From an uncultured Pseudomonadales bacterium (lineage in GTDB: Bacteria > Pseudomonadota > Gammaproteobacteria > Pseudomonadales > Pseudohongiellaceae), in contig CALSTS010000008.1 in NCBI GenBank assembly GCA_943789335.1, forward strand, positions 124,001-188,000: a stretch of DNA of 64,000 nucleotides. The letters run 5' to 3'. The notes under the pieces are model-generated. The model saw only the letters and a program-made list of their open reading frames with translations, was not told where the DNA came from and made no database searches. Each line of letters starts with the position of its first letter. Positions within the stretch are counted from its first letter, which is position 1. Made by a program: the position numbers and the translations under genes. Below, one piece after another: positions 17,614-27,676 of this stretch.

Positions 17614-17657
17614 GAGCTTATATCTGATTCCAGAAGCTTTTAATTGACCAATTAGAT

Positions 17658-17692
17658 CAATTCAGCCTTTCAATTCAGCCTTTCAATTTAGC
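17658..17692. repeat. Short tandem repeat
   Basis: CAATTCAGCCTTT occurs twice in direct succession (17658-17670, 17671-17683), followed by a partial third copy. It lies at the 3' edge of the kinase pseudogene and looks like slippage within decaying DNA. Confidence 0.6.
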
Positions 17693-18620
17693 TTGAATAC
17701 CTTGTTATCATTTAATTGATAAACCACATCTGCTGTTGCCGGAACCGTTCTTAATGCATGACGAGTTAAACGCTCATAATGTGAAATAAACCGTATTAAC
17801 TCATCTTTATTCATTAACTTGCTCGTTCAGCTTGAATGTTATTTCTTTTGCTTTAATTTATTTTCTTGTTGTAAGCGCCAGTCTAGAATATTTGAAAAAT
17901 CTGGTGCCTTTAACATAATAAGCATGTCGATTAATTCAAATAAATCCTGATATTCATCTGCAAGTTTTTCATTTACATAAGCTGCGCCATTCACCTTGGT
18001 CTTCTTCTGATTCAAGTGTATTTACCGCTGCTGCAACTCTGACTTGCTGTTGTGGACTTACGCCTAAACACCAGCCCTCAATAATAATGACATCAACAGG
18101 TGTTTTAACCAGCGGCCATTTCGATTTTTCTTCCCTGATCATCAACAGCTTTATTAAATCTTGGAATAGCCACTTCCCCACTTTGGCTTAAAGCCTTTAT
18201 GGTTTGTAAAGCCAACCAACATCATGCGTACCAGGTACTCCACGTGTTATAATAAGGGATGCACATCAGCGCTAATTCTTCGCGCTTAGAGTGTGTTAAA
18301 TAGAAATCATCCATTGATAAATTAATACTGCGTCACGCCCTGCATTTCCTGCAATAAAAGCACCAGCAAGGCAGCAAGTGTAGATTTTCCACTACCCTGA
18401 CAACCATGTATCCCTACAATGAATGTGCTTTTCTAGTAGCATGCTCTTAGAAACGCCGTGATGAACTGACTTTATCTAAAATATCTGCGCCAATGGGATA
18501 TACCATTGCTCAACAGTTTGCAGATAGGCTGCAGGCAGCATTTCTGCTTCAATATAATTTAAAAGTGCTGATTGTATAGTTGGCTGAAGAAGACAATAAA
18601 ATTTAACTCCCAATAAAACT
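17683..18620 (-). pseudogene. D-glycerate 3-kinase-like P-loop kinase, decayed
   Basis: Fragments in several frames on the minus strand line up with the GlyK/YggC-type kinase family. These are an N-terminal LLNYIEAEMLPAAYLQTVEQW, the P-loop GIHGCQGSGKSTLAALL, LSMDDFYLTHSKREEL, VDVIIIEGWCLGVSP, a DWRLQQENKLK block and the C-terminal HYERLTRHALRTVP. Each block is separated from the next by a frameshift or stop, so no functional product is likely. The intact enzyme would phosphorylate D-glycerate. Its loss is isolated: no glycerate pathway genes are nearby. Confidence 0.8.
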
Positions 18621-18665
18621 CAGATAACTTTAGCATTCTGTTATAAAAAATTCTAAACTTTAGCT

Positions 18666-19227
18666 ATGCGCTTACTCTACATTTCATTTATCTATACTTA
18701 TTATTTATCGCGGTGCCCGCTTCTGCTCAAGAGTCCGAGTTGCTGGTAGCTGGATTATCAATACAGACCTAAGTGATGTTACAGATGACAAAGTTGAACT
18801 TGCCTTAATCGCTATTGGAGCAGAGCCACTAAAGGCTTTTTTAATCGCGACAATGAGTACTATAGAGGCGGGCCTGTTGAGCAGGAATTGTATGATTTTA
18901 CTTCCTATGAACCTAGCTTAAACATATCTGTCACAGCTGTTGAATACACCTTTGAATATGGTGAATTTGCCCGCCCTGTTTATATGGATAACCGGGGCAA
19001 TAGTGTCAGCTTAAGTAGTATTAATGAAGTCACCGATTTTTCCTTCGGATCATTGGGAAAACAATCAACTTATTGTCGAAGGTCGTCCCCGTGATGGTGG
19101 CTTTACAGATGAACGCTACAGTTTAAGTGATGATGCTATGCAGTTAAGAGTTGAATTATTCTCCAGCCTAATTCCTTCAGCACCCCAATTGAATTACATG
19201 ACGAGTCTACGATCGATTAATAGATAA
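18666..19227 (+). pseudogene. Secreted protein of unknown family, frameshifted
   Basis: An ATG at 18666 starts a signal-peptide-like region whose continuation (VPASAQESELLVAG) is in another frame. Further blocks are WIINTDLSDVTDDKVELALI, RDNEYYRGGPVEQELYDF, VEYTFEYGEFARPVYMDNRG and NNQLIVEGRPRDGGFTDERY. At least two frameshifts interrupt them. I do not recognise the family. Its 3' end overlaps the convergent SirB gene, so the original C-terminus is probably lost. Confidence 0.65.
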
Positions 19228-19616
19228 CGAAAACTAGCCAGCTTAGTGCCGTCTTGCGTTATAGCAATACCTACTATGTAAAAAAACACTGCTACTGCAC
19301 CAAAGAAAGCCGCTATTCTTTTTGATCTTGAATATTTATCTCCCAGCGCGATCACTCCCAACACAATATAAACAATCAGCAGCCCTACTTTATGTAACAA
19401 CCAGCCCTGGGACAACATGCCAAAACCTAAAATAAATAGCATTGCTACAGCGCTTAATAATAATCCTGTATCAATAATATGTGGGAGTATCTTGACCGGT
19501 TTTATCTGCAATAGTGGTGACTCTTGGTACATCCAATAGCCTCGCAATAAGAAGCCACTAATGCTCAATAGAGCACAAGTCATGTGAATTGTTTTAAAAA
19601 TAAAATAACTATCCAT
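19194..19616 (-). CDS. SirB2-family membrane protein (downstream copy)
   Basis: A 140-aa protein with four hydrophobic helices. The family signature FKTIHMTCALLSISGFLLRGYWM opens it, followed by ILPHIIDTGLLLSAVAML and a central KVGLLIVYIVLGVIALG. SirB proteins are small inner-membrane proteins of unknown biochemical role. It is the second of two tandem paralogues; the upstream copy ends 6 bp before its start, so they are cotranscribed. The extreme C-terminus (about residues 128-140) runs into the pseudogene on the other strand and may be unnatural. Confidence 0.85.
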   Translation of the reverse strand: MDSYFIFKTIHMTCALLSISGFLLRGYWMYQESPLLQIKPVKILPHIIDTGLLLSAVAMLFILGFGMLSQGWLLHKVGLLIVYIVLGVIALGDKYSRSKRIAAFFGAVAVFFYIVGIAITQDGTKLASFRYLLIDRRLVM

Positions 19617-19622
19617 AGCTAA

Positions 19623-20009
19623 TCACCATAATACAAACCAACTGTAAGCTGTTTTATTAATCGCTATCCCGACGATATAGATAAAAGTGAAAACAGCACA
19701 TGAGAAAGAACCTACTCTAATAACTTTGGTTTTCCCCCTGCTGAGAGTCATACCCACAAAAAACAGATAAACCATTAGCAATAAAACTTTCATGCTTAAC
19801 CAAGGTTGGTTAAAAAGACCAAAATTAACCATAAATGCCATCCAAAACCCGCATGTCAGAAAAAGCCCATCAATCAGGTGTGGCGCTATAAGCACCGCCT
19901 TATGACTTAGCCATTTGGAGTCAATGAACATTAAATAGGAGCGCAGTAGAAACCCTGTAAAGCTTAACAGGGCAAAGGTCATATGTAGGGTTTTAAGTGC
20001 TAGATACAT
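19623..20009 (-). CDS. SirB2-family membrane protein (upstream copy)
   Basis: A 128-aa four-helix membrane protein beginning MYLALKTLHMTFALLSFTGFLLRSY, the same signature as its neighbour (quoted here only to describe the pattern). LIAPHLIDGLFLTCG and MKVLLLMVYLFFVGMTL follow. The pair share layout and many positions, consistent with an old tandem duplication. Both contain an invariant-looking His in the first helix and PHxID in the second, which could bind a cofactor or metal. That is a guess. It is divergent from cysK. Confidence 0.85.
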   Translation of the reverse strand: MYLALKTLHMTFALLSFTGFLLRSYLMFIDSKWLSHKAVLIAPHLIDGLFLTCGFWMAFMVNFGLFNQPWLSMKVLLLMVYLFFVGMTLSRGKTKVIRVGSFSCAVFTFIYIVGIAINKTAYSWFVLW

Positions 20010-20220
20010 CTGGAATTATTCGACGCTAAATTAAGTCTGGCCAAAAAACGCTAAAGCCTACTTGAATTGTGCTGAAAATGACAGACAGACCGTTCACTAA
20101 ATAAGTTTTTGATGAGCTAATGAAAGCAGATCGCTTATCGAATTGGCAATTACCCTATGCTATATTCCCTAGCTATCAATTAAAGCCTCTTTTTTACTGC
20201 CTTTTCCCTGGGAGGATAAT

Positions 20221-21138
20221 ATGAAATTCAACAATATTCTCGAGAGTATTGGTAATACTCCTCACATTCGATTAAATCATGTGCTTGGCGATAAAGCAGA
20301 GATTTGGATGAAAGCCGAGCGCGCCAATCCTGGCGGCAGCATTAAAGACCGAATCGCACTTGCCATGATTGAAGCCGCTGAACAAAGTGGCGAGCTCACT
20401 AAAGGCAGTATCATCATTGAACCAACTTCAGGCAATACCGGTATCGGCCTCGCTATGGTTGCCGCTGTTAAAGGCTACCGACTTATATTGACCATGCCAG
20501 AATCAATGTCTATTGAGCGGCGCCGTTATATGGCAGCGCTGGGTGCCGAACTGGTATTAACGCCTAAAGAATTGGGTATGGGAGGCTGCATTGAGAGAGC
20601 CAATCAATTAATGACTGAATATGATAATGCCTGGATGCCTTCTCAATTCTCTAACCCTGTTAATGTGGCAGTTCATAAAGAAACTACCGCACAGGAAATA
20701 CTGGCTGACTTCCCCGATGGCGTTGACTATTTAATTACCGGTGTTGGTACTGGTGGTCACATTACCGGTTGCGCTGAGGTCCTTAAGGAAACATTTCCCA
20801 ATATGAAAGTCTATGCAGTTGAACCCGTCAAATCTCAAGTAATAGCAGGAATGGAAAAGGGCTTACATCGAATACAGGGTATTGGGGCAGGTTTTATACC
20901 AGAGGTGCTTAATACAGAAATATTGGATGGCACAATTGCTGTTACTGAAGAAGAAGCTTTTGATATGGCTAGACGTTGCACTAAAGAAGAAGGCATTTTC
21001 ATCGGCATTTCTTCAGGCGCTTCATTGGCTGCAGTTGCACAAAAACTTGAAGAAATTCCTGCTGGCGCAACAGTCTTGGTCTTCTCATATGACTCCGGCG
21101 AGCGTTATCTATCCATAGAAGATTTATTCCAAGCCTGA
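20221..21138 (+). CDS. cysK: Cysteine synthase (O-acetylserine sulfhydrylase)
   Basis: A PLP-dependent enzyme that makes L-cysteine from O-acetylserine and sulfide; 305 aa. The PLP lysine lies in [14 protein letters not shown] (about residue 42). [19 protein letters not shown] binds the substrate carboxylate, [10 protein letters not shown] binds the PLP phosphate, and ISSGASLAA follows near the C-terminus. The [21 protein letters not shown] pattern is closer to CysK than CysM, but the isoenzyme class is not certain from sequence alone. GGGAGG lies at about 20210. It is monocistronic, with a hairpin 22 bp after the stop. Confidence 0.9.
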   Translation: MKFNNILESIGNTPHIRLNHVLGDKAEIWMKAERANPGGSIKDRIALAMIEAAEQSGELTKGSIIIEPTSGNTGIGLAMVAAVKGYRLILTMPESMSIERRRYMAALGAELVLTPKELGMGGCIERANQLMTEYDNAWMPSQFSNPVNVAVHKETTAQEILADFPDGVDYLITGVGTGGHITGCAEVLKETFPNMKVYAVEPVKSQVIAGMEKGLHRIQGIGAGFIPEVLNTEILDGTIAVTEEEAFDMARRCTKEEGIFIGISSGASLAAVAQKLEEIPAGATVLVFSYDSGERYLSIEDLFQA

Positions 21139-21160
21139 GTTAATCTTAATTCCTATTTTC

Positions 21161-21186
21161 GTAGGCACGCAACCGAGTGTGCCTAC
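21161..21186 (+). terminator. Hairpin after cysK
   Basis: GTAGGCAC (21161-21168) pairs with GTGCCTAC (21179-21186) around a 10-nt loop. No T-tract follows, so it is either a weak terminator or an mRNA-stabilising hairpin. Confidence 0.45.
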
Positions 21187-21226
21187 CTATTAGTATTGCT
21201 AATAGTATTGCTAGAAAGGTTAGTAA

Positions 21227-22786
21227 ATGTCAGAAACCTACGAAAAATGGACGCCCCCAGAAGGCTTTAAATGGATTTATGGCTCATTACTGATGAGCAT
21301 GTTATTGGGTGCACTGGATCAAACCATAATCTCTACCGCCCTTCCAACTATGGTCGGTGAATTAAATGGTGTTTCCTACATGGCTTGGGTTATCACGTCC
21401 TATATCTTGGCATCGACTATCTCCATGCCAATTTATGGCAAATTGGGTGACCTGATGGGTAGACGAACCATGATGCTGACCGCCTTAAGTATATTCTTAC
21501 TTGGCTCTACCTTAGGCGGTTTCAGTCAGAATATTGAGCAACTGATTGCTTTCCGGGGCTTGCAAGGCCTTGGTGGCGGTGGCTTGATGGTCTTAACCCA
21601 GGCTACTCTAGCCGATTTAGTGCCGATCCGTGAACGTTCAAAATACATGGCTCCAATAGGCATGATGTTCGCTATAGCCTCTATTGCCGGGCCCTTGATT
21701 GGTGGTTACCTGACTGATTATGTCAGTTGGCGTTGGACTTTTTGGATTAACCTACCTATCGGCTTGACTGTCATAACTATCGTCTGGAAAGGCCTTAGAT
21801 TGAGCAAACCTGATAAAGAATTCACACTCGACATTAGTGGAACCATTAGCATGGTTTTTGCTGTGTGCTTTCTGACATTGTTTTTCAGCTGGGGTGGCAC
21901 TACCTATGCCTGGGTCTCACCTCAAATAATCGGATTAGGTTTACTAACAGTTATTTCATCTTTGCTATTTTTATATGCTGAAAATCGCGCGAAAGATCCA
22001 ATAATCCCAATGAGCTTGTTTCACAATGCAACCTTTAACATTACTACACTGCTTGGACTCCTAGTGGGTATTGGCATGTTTGCATCTATCGCGTATATGC
22101 CAACTTATTTCCAGATGGTCTATGGATACTCAGCTATAGCCTCAGGTTACTTGATGATTCCGATGATGCTTGGCATTATTTTTACCATCAATTTAACCGG
22201 GCAATTAGCAGCCAGAAGTGGCTATTACAAAAAATATCCTCTCATTGGTTTAGCCTTGTGTGCATTTACCCTTTTCCTATTTTCGACATTAGAAGTCGGC
22301 CAACCTGTCGCCTTAGTGTGTTTATATATTTTTATGATGGGTGCAGGTGTTGGCTGCATCTTTCAAATACTGATCTTAGCTGTACAAAATTCAGTGCCAT
22401 TTAATGAAGTCGGGACGGCTACCTCAGCCAATGCATTCTTCCGCGAAATCGGCGCCACTATGGGTATTGCTATTGTTGGTTCATTGTTTTCAGCTCGGCT
22501 AACCTCCATGCTCACTGCACGACTGTCAGGAGACTTGCTTCTACCGATTGGCAATATAGAATCCATTACACCAGCTATCTTGCGTGCCATGCCTGAAGCT
22601 ATGCAGGATATTTTTATTAACACCTATGCCGATGCCCTGACTCCTATCTTTTTGTATATAGCACCAGTATTTATTTGTGGCATTATTTTGGGCAGTTTTT
22701 TGCCGAACAATAAGCTTGAGCAGAAAAAACCGAACATGACGAAAGCACAAGAAACTGACACCCAGGTCGATAACCCTCCTGCTTAA
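21227..22786 (+). CDS. DHA2-family MFS multidrug exporter (EmrB/QacA type)
   Basis: A 519-aa, 14-helix proton antiporter. Motif D1-like LDQTIISTALPTMVGEL sits in helix 1, motif A as GKLGDLMGRRTMML between helices 2 and 3, and motif C-like APIGMMFAIASIAGPLIGG in helix 5. The C-terminal tail is short, charged and cytoplasmic. No EmrA-type membrane-fusion partner is adjacent, so it likely works alone as in Gram-positive QacA-like systems or pairs with one elsewhere. The substrate is unknown. It is followed by a clear terminator. Confidence 0.92.
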   Translation: MSETYEKWTPPEGFKWIYGSLLMSMLLGALDQTIISTALPTMVGELNGVSYMAWVITSYILASTISMPIYGKLGDLMGRRTMMLTALSIFLLGSTLGGFSQNIEQLIAFRGLQGLGGGGLMVLTQATLADLVPIRERSKYMAPIGMMFAIASIAGPLIGGYLTDYVSWRWTFWINLPIGLTVITIVWKGLRLSKPDKEFTLDISGTISMVFAVCFLTLFFSWGGTTYAWVSPQIIGLGLLTVISSLLFLYAENRAKDPIIPMSLFHNATFNITTLLGLLVGIGMFASIAYMPTYFQMVYGYSAIASGYLMIPMMLGIIFTINLTGQLAARSGYYKKYPLIGLALCAFTLFLFSTLEVGQPVALVCLYIFMMGAGVGCIFQILILAVQNSVPFNEVGTATSANAFFREIGATMGIAIVGSLFSARLTSMLTARLSGDLLLPIGNIESITPAILRAMPEAMQDIFINTYADALTPIFLYIAPVFICGIILGSFLPNNKLEQKKPNMTKAQETDTQVDNPPA

Positions 22787-22804
22787 ATATGTCACAAGGA
22801 ATCA

Positions 22805-22842
22805 AGCTAGCTTAAAAAGCATATTTTAAAGCCAGCTTTTTT
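22805..22842 (+). terminator. Rho-independent terminator after the MFS exporter
   Basis: AGCTAGCTTAAAA and TTTTAAAGCCAGCT form a long stem with one mismatch, followed by TTTTTT. It ends the exporter transcript 18 bp after the stop codon. Confidence 0.75.
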
Positions 22843-22929
22843 ATCCTAAACAGACATTGCTTGTATAGTCTGATTGAGGCCTTCATAATTCTTCAAATTA
22901 AGAACAATAATAACCTATGAGAAACAAAT

Positions 22930-24120
22930 ATGACCGAAGCAATAATTGATTCTATTCCTACTAGCGATATGGACTATTACGCTGATGATCTCATACTCGA
23001 CCCATATCCTTTTTATAAAAAAATGCGCGATTTTGCCCCTGCTGTTTGGCTAAATCGTTACGATGTCTGGTTTGTATCTCGCTATGAAGATGTCACTGCC
23101 GGATTAAAAAACCCTGATGTGTTTTGTTCTGGTAATGGCGTCACCTTAAATCCAGATCTTAATACTGGGATGGGTGGCAACATGGTGATGCAGGATGCGC
23201 CTACCCATACAAGCATGCGCAAAGTTTTTATAAAACCGCTGCTGCCACAAGGAATAAGTGAAGTCCGCGATCAAATCAAAAACTCTGCTGATGCCCATAT
23301 TGAGAAACTTGTTCAGCGTAAACATTTTGATGCAGTTGAAGATCTTTCCTTGTTCTTGCCAATGAATATTGTCACTAATTTGATCGGCATTGACGATGAG
23401 GGCAAAGAAAATATGTTGGGCTGGGCCGCTGGTGTTTTTAATGCATTCGGACATCCTGATAGTCCAAGAACACAAACAGGTATGCTTGATGTAAAAGCCT
23501 TAATGGATTATGTCCAACAAAAAGTAACACGAGATATGCTCGTAAAAGGTGGTTGGGGAGATCTATTATTTAAAGCGGCTGACGAAGGTAAGATAACTCA
23601 TGAACAAGCCACATTTATGATGTTTGATTATATGATCCCCTCTCTCGACACGACGATTAATGCCACAAGTAATGCTGTATGGTTATTCAGTGAAAACCCT
23701 GAGCAATGGGATTTGTTACGTGAAAACCCCTCCCTGATTCCAAATGCAATTAATGAAATTCTGCGCATGGAAGCTCCCATTAGATCCTTTAATAGACATT
23801 TGACTAAAGACTTTGACATCGGCGGCGTTACCTTGAAGGAAGGCTCTAGCGTTTTCTTAAGCTACGCCTCTGCTAGTTTGGACGAGCGAAAATTTGAGAA
23901 TCCAGAAAAGTTTGATATTTCTCGCAAGAATGCCAGTGAGCATGTTGGTTTTGGCATGGGCCCTCATTCCTGCCCTGGCTCAAATCTGGCTCGACTGGAA
24001 ATAAGAAGCTTACTTGAAGGCTTACTCAGTAGAGTAAAAAGGTTTGAATGTGGACAGCCTGTTAGAGTGCCTCACAACACTCTCAGAGGTATCAAGTCTC
24101 TTCCGGTTACCGTCCACTAA
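22930..24120 (+). CDS. Cytochrome P450
   Basis: A soluble 396-aa heme-thiolate monooxygenase of the bacterial class I type. The heme-binding loop GFGMGPHSCPGSNLAR gives the Cys ligand at about residue 346. ExxR is EILR (about 282-285). In the I helix the usual AGxDTT reads PSLDTT, keeping the acid-threonine pair. RHLTKDFDIGGVTLKEGSSV is the typical beta-region after ExxR. No ferredoxin or reductase gene is adjacent, so redox partners must be encoded elsewhere. The substrate is unknown. It is followed after 175 bp by a secreted protein and a DUF6152 gene, a neighbourhood seen in hydrocarbon or terpenoid degraders, but that is inference. Confidence 0.93.
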   Translation: MTEAIIDSIPTSDMDYYADDLILDPYPFYKKMRDFAPAVWLNRYDVWFVSRYEDVTAGLKNPDVFCSGNGVTLNPDLNTGMGGNMVMQDAPTHTSMRKVFIKPLLPQGISEVRDQIKNSADAHIEKLVQRKHFDAVEDLSLFLPMNIVTNLIGIDDEGKENMLGWAAGVFNAFGHPDSPRTQTGMLDVKALMDYVQQKVTRDMLVKGGWGDLLFKAADEGKITHEQATFMMFDYMIPSLDTTINATSNAVWLFSENPEQWDLLRENPSLIPNAINEILRMEAPIRSFNRHLTKDFDIGGVTLKEGSSVFLSYASASLDERKFENPEKFDISRKNASEHVGFGMGPHSCPGSNLARLEIRSLLEGLLSRVKRFECGQPVRVPHNTLRGIKSLPVTVH

Positions 24121-24295
24121 CAACTCAAACAGGCGATCAAAACATAAAGTCATAAGAACCAGCGGTGTTATGCCAATTATTCGCCATAAAGAAACTAAAT
24201 TAAATCTCCGCTTTCGACTCAAAGAAGACTGTTGCGACTTAGTTAACCTTAAGCTAGAGTTGGGCATATATATAAGGTTTTAATTAAGGGGTTCT

Positions 24296-25378
24296 ATGTT
24301 AAAACAACTACTAACATTTAGTATCTTCATGCTGCTAAGCACCCAGTTAAGTGCACAATGGTTGAGTTTATCAACACCCGGTATTCCTCGGACTGCGGAT
24401 GGTGAGCCCGACCTAAGTGCCCCTATTACAAGAACTGCAGATGGCCATCCGGAGCTATCAGGATTATGGATGCCTATCAGTGCTAGTGGCAGTCTTTATG
24501 AGCCTGAGAAGATCCAGCAATGGGCTCGCCAGGTCATGACCCAAAATGAAAACAATTTCTATGCAAATGACCCGCGTTTTGCATGTCTACCAAGTGGGCC
24601 AGGTTCATACCCAGCAGGCGCTGTGGCAAGCGGGTTGCGAAGTTTTATACAGCACCCAACTATGCTCGTAGTTCTAAACGCTGACATGACATTTCGTCAA
24701 ATATACATGGATGGCCGAGAACTAGAAGTAAATCCTTTTCCAACTTGGCTGGGCTATTCAGTCGCACACTGGGAGGGAGATACTCTTGTGGTAGAGAGTA
24801 ATGGCTTCAATGATAAAACCTGGTTGCACCGAGACGGCTTGCCGCATACGGACCAATTGCGGATCACTGAACGCTATCGCCGTTTGGATTTTGGCCATAT
24901 CGAAATAGAAGTGACTTATGAGGATCCTGGCACTTTCATAGAACCCGTTGAGGCAATTATTGAGATGGAATACCAGGCAGACAGCAACTTAAATGAAAAT
25001 GTCTGTAACGAATCTTCAAGAGGTCTTAGTAATAACTGGAGCGGCGAAATCCAGCAAGCTGACGACATGGTTGCGGATGTCCCTGAAGAAATTCTTTCAA
25101 GATATGTAGGCACATATCAAGGAGTCTGGCTTGGCACACTAACCACGGCGGAATTCGTACTCGAAGACGGTGAGATGTCCCTAATTAGAACGCCGGGTTA
25201 TTCCGACACGGGAGGAAATTTTGATTCTGTAACATCACGCTTAATTCCGCTATCTGAAAATGCCTTTGATTGCATCTGCGGATTAGGTTTCGTCTTCTCA
25301 GTTGACGACGAAGGCGAAGTAACAGCTGTTTCGGAAGTACATGTTTCAGGTGCTTGGCCCTTTGAACGCGTCGATTAA
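24296..25378 (+). CDS. Secreted protein of unknown function, paralogue of the gene at 63481
   Basis: A 360-aa exported protein with a signal peptide ending near LSAQ (about residue 21). Blocks typical of a widespread uncharacterised exported family are DGHPELSGLWMP, FRQIYMDGREL, WLGYSVAHWEGDTLVVESNGFND and TERYRRLDFGHIEIEVTYEDP. The C-terminal quarter (about 265-360) is a separate beta-rich, acidic region. The GHWEGDTLVV pattern recurs as GVWEDGVLVV in the partial gene at 63481. It sits 39 bp upstream of a DUF6152 gene, a recurring pairing for this family. No catalytic residues can be assigned. Confidence 0.75.
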   Translation: MLKQLLTFSIFMLLSTQLSAQWLSLSTPGIPRTADGEPDLSAPITRTADGHPELSGLWMPISASGSLYEPEKIQQWARQVMTQNENNFYANDPRFACLPSGPGSYPAGAVASGLRSFIQHPTMLVVLNADMTFRQIYMDGRELEVNPFPTWLGYSVAHWEGDTLVVESNGFNDKTWLHRDGLPHTDQLRITERYRRLDFGHIEIEVTYEDPGTFIEPVEAIIEMEYQADSNLNENVCNESSRGLSNNWSGEIQQADDMVADVPEEILSRYVGTYQGVWLGTLTTAEFVLEDGEMSLIRTPGYSDTGGNFDSVTSRLIPLSENAFDCICGLGFVFSVDDEGEVTAVSEVHVSGAWPFERVD

Positions 25379-25417
25379 CGCAAGGCAGATGAAACTTTAT
25401 AAAAAAAGGATATATAA

Positions 25418-25804
25418 ATGAGAAATTTTATTTTATGTTTTTCTGTTCTTACATCACTGTTATGGCCTGTTGCTGCTTTGTCACACCATTCTTTTTCATT
25501 AGAATTCGATGTAAGTCGGCCCGTTGAACTAAGAGGAACAGTTCAGAATATTGAGTGGACTAACCCCCACGCCTGGGTGTTCCTTGAAACAGAAGATGAG
25601 CAAGGTAATGTTCAGGGCTGGGCAGTCGAATTCCTCGGCGTACTATCCCTATTAAGAAGTGGAATGGGTCCAGATACGGTTGGGCCGGGTGATCTAATTT
25701 TAATTACAGGATTTGGCTCAAGAGATGGCACTAACACTGCCAATGCATCATCACTTACAAAGGTGGACACTGGAGAAGTTCTTTGGGAATCACGGGGTAG
25801 ATGA
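25418..25804 (+). CDS. DUF6152 family secreted protein
   Basis: A 128-aa protein with a signal peptide ending near PVAALS. The DUF6152 core follows: HHSFSLEFDVSRPVELRGTV, IEWTNPHAW, GWAVEFLG and DLILITGFGSRDGTN. It folds as a small beta-barrel-like domain by the look of alternating hydrophobics; conserved His-His and NPHAW could bind a metal or ligand. It is the second gene of an operon with the 24296 gene. Its function is unknown, but co-occurrence suggests a shared periplasmic role. It is convergent with the ABC permease 40 bp away. Confidence 0.85.
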   Translation: MRNFILCFSVLTSLLWPVAALSHHSFSLEFDVSRPVELRGTVQNIEWTNPHAWVFLETEDEQGNVQGWAVEFLGVLSLLRSGMGPDTVGPGDLILITGFGSRDGTNTANASSLTKVDTGEVLWESRGR

Positions 25805-25844
25805 AACTAAACTAATTCAGTCTAGAAAAGCGGCTTTAGCCTTA

Positions 25845-26606
25845 CTAATTCTTCAAACGATAGCCTGTTTTGAAAATCCAATAAATCCCTATAATACAAA
25901 CAAGCAAAAAGAATAATGTCATACCTATACACACCCATAGATTGACATCAGATACTTCATAAAAACTCCAACGAAAACCACTAACCAGATAGACCACGGG
26001 GTTAAACAATGTCACTTTTTGCCAGAATTCCGGCAGCATACTGATTGAATAAAAGCTACCGCCAAGGAAGGTCAGAGGTGTGATAATAAGCAAAGGCACT
26101 ATCTGTAGTTTTTCAAAATTATCCGCCCATATACCAATAATAAAGCCCAACATACTAAAGGTGAGTGCGGTTAAGGCCAAAAAAGTTAACATTAGAAAGG
26201 GGTGCATAATCTGCAAGTCTACGAAGAATGCCGAAGTCACTAAAATGATTGCACCTACTATCAATGATTTAGTAGCAGCCGCGCCAACATAGCCCAACAC
26301 AATTTCCATCGTTGAAACGGGGGCAGATAAAATTTCAAAAATTGTGCCTAAAAAACGCGGAAAATATATGCCAAAAGACGCATTAGAGACACTTTGAGTT
26401 AACAGCGATAACATCAAAAGACCTGGAACCAAAAAAGCTGCATAAGCAATACCATCAACGTCACTCATGCGTGATCCAATAGCAGAACCGAACACAATAA
26501 AATAAAGCGACGTAGACAATACCGGTGACACAATACTCTGTGCAAGAGTACGCCAAGTTCGATCCATCTCATGTTTATAAATTGCTTTAACCGCGTATAA
26601 ATTCAT
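25845..26606 (-). CDS. ABC-2 type exporter, permease (YadH-like)
   Basis: A 253-aa permease with six membrane helices. It starts [20 protein letters not shown], the cytoplasmic connecting helix of ABC-2 permeases. Other blocks are [38 protein letters not shown] and [18 protein letters not shown]-like [13 protein letters not shown]. The pattern closely follows E. coli YadH. Its start overlaps the ATPase stop by 4 nt, so the two form an exporter pair. The substrate is unknown. Confidence 0.88.
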   Translation of the reverse strand: MNLYAVKAIYKHEMDRTWRTLAQSIVSPVLSTSLYFIVFGSAIGSRMSDVDGIAYAAFLVPGLLMLSLLTQSVSNASFGIYFPRFLGTIFEILSAPVSTMEIVLGYVGAAATKSLIVGAIILVTSAFFVDLQIMHPFLMLTFLALTALTFSMLGFIIGIWADNFEKLQIVPLLIITPLTFLGGSFYSISMLPEFWQKVTLFNPVVYLVSGFRWSFYEVSDVNLWVCIGMTLFFLLVCIIGIYWIFKTGYRLKN

Positions 26607-27526
26607 GATTTTTTTACCAAATTAACGAATATTTCTTCCAGTGAACTTTGTTTAGTTTCCAAATCTCGATACTGAATGCCGGCCTCTTCTATATGATCAA
26701 GTAAGGCAGTAATACCAGTATCTTCTTGCTGTACATCATAACTATACAAAAGCTCCAAACCATCAGCGTTTATTTGCAAATTATAGTTAGCAAGGCTTTC
26801 CGGAATAGAATTGAGTTTTTCTTTTAAATGCAATTTCAAATTTTTCTCACCCATTTTTTGCATGAGAGATTTCTTATCTTCTACAAGAATGATTTCACCA
26901 TGATCAATAACGCCAATCCTGTCAGCCATCTCTTCGGCTTCTTCAATATAATGAGTGGTCAAAATCACAGTTACACCGGCTTCACGGAGTTCACGAATGG
27001 TATTCCACATTTCTTTGCGCAACTCTACATCAACACCAGCTGTCGGCTCATCAAGGAATAAAATATCTGGCTCATGTGCTAGAGCTTTACCTATTAATAC
27101 TCGACGTTTCATACCACCAGACAGTGTCATCAATTTATTGTTCCGCTTATCCCAAAGAGAAAGCGATTTTAAGACTTTCTCAACATGCTCAGAGTCTTTA
27201 CCTTTACCAAATAAACCACGACTAAATTCCATAACCCCTGTGACTGATTCAAAGGTTTCAATAAGCATTTCCTGTGGCACTAAGCCAATCATTGAGCGTG
27301 CTGCTCGATAATCTTTTTGTATGTCATGACCACCTACAGTGATCGTGCCTTCTGTTGGCGTAATAATGCCGCAGATGGCGCTGATTAAAGTGGTTTTGCC
27401 AGCGCCGTTAGGACCTAACAAGGCAATAATCTCGCCTTTATTAATATCCAGATTAATGTCCTTTAAAGCCTGAAATCCGCCTTCATAGGTTTTGCTGAGG
27501 TTTTTAATTGAAATTATTGCTGACAT
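26603..27526 (-). CDS. ABC exporter, ATP-binding protein (YadG-like)
   Basis: The 307-aa ATPase of the YadGH-type exporter. Walker A is GPNGAGKTT (about residues 38-46), the signature is LSGGMKRRV, Walker B is [12 protein letters not shown], and the switch His lies in [15 protein letters not shown]. An extra C-terminal segment of about 85 residues follows the nucleotide-binding domain, ending in the EEIFVNLV helix common in this subfamily. It is divergent from the second ABC system at 27677 with a 150-bp shared promoter region. Confidence 0.9.
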   Translation of the reverse strand: MSAIISIKNLSKTYEGGFQALKDINLDINKGEIIALLGPNGAGKTTLISAICGIITPTEGTITVGGHDIQKDYRAARSMIGLVPQEMLIETFESVTGVMEFSRGLFGKGKDSEHVEKVLKSLSLWDKRNNKLMTLSGGMKRRVLIGKALAHEPDILFLDEPTAGVDVELRKEMWNTIRELREAGVTVILTTHYIEEAEEMADRIGVIDHGEIILVEDKKSLMQKMGEKNLKLHLKEKLNSIPESLANYNLQINADGLELLYSYDVQQEDTGITALLDHIEEAGIQYRDLETKQSSLEEIFVNLVKKS

Positions 27527-27676
27527 TACTTCCCTTTAGCTAAGGTCTAACTGAAAAACTATAGTGATATAAGTGGCAAGCATTCTAGGCAAGATCACCT
27601 TTAAAATAAACTTAAATGTAACCATCGGGAAAATAAATTGTTATGCTTGCCTCCGTTCCAGAGCTAGAGCTTTAAT

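Noticed and set aside
24044-24283. Open frame overlapping the P450 3' end
   Set aside because: It is out of frame with the P450 for its first third and has no recognisable features or ribosome binding site.
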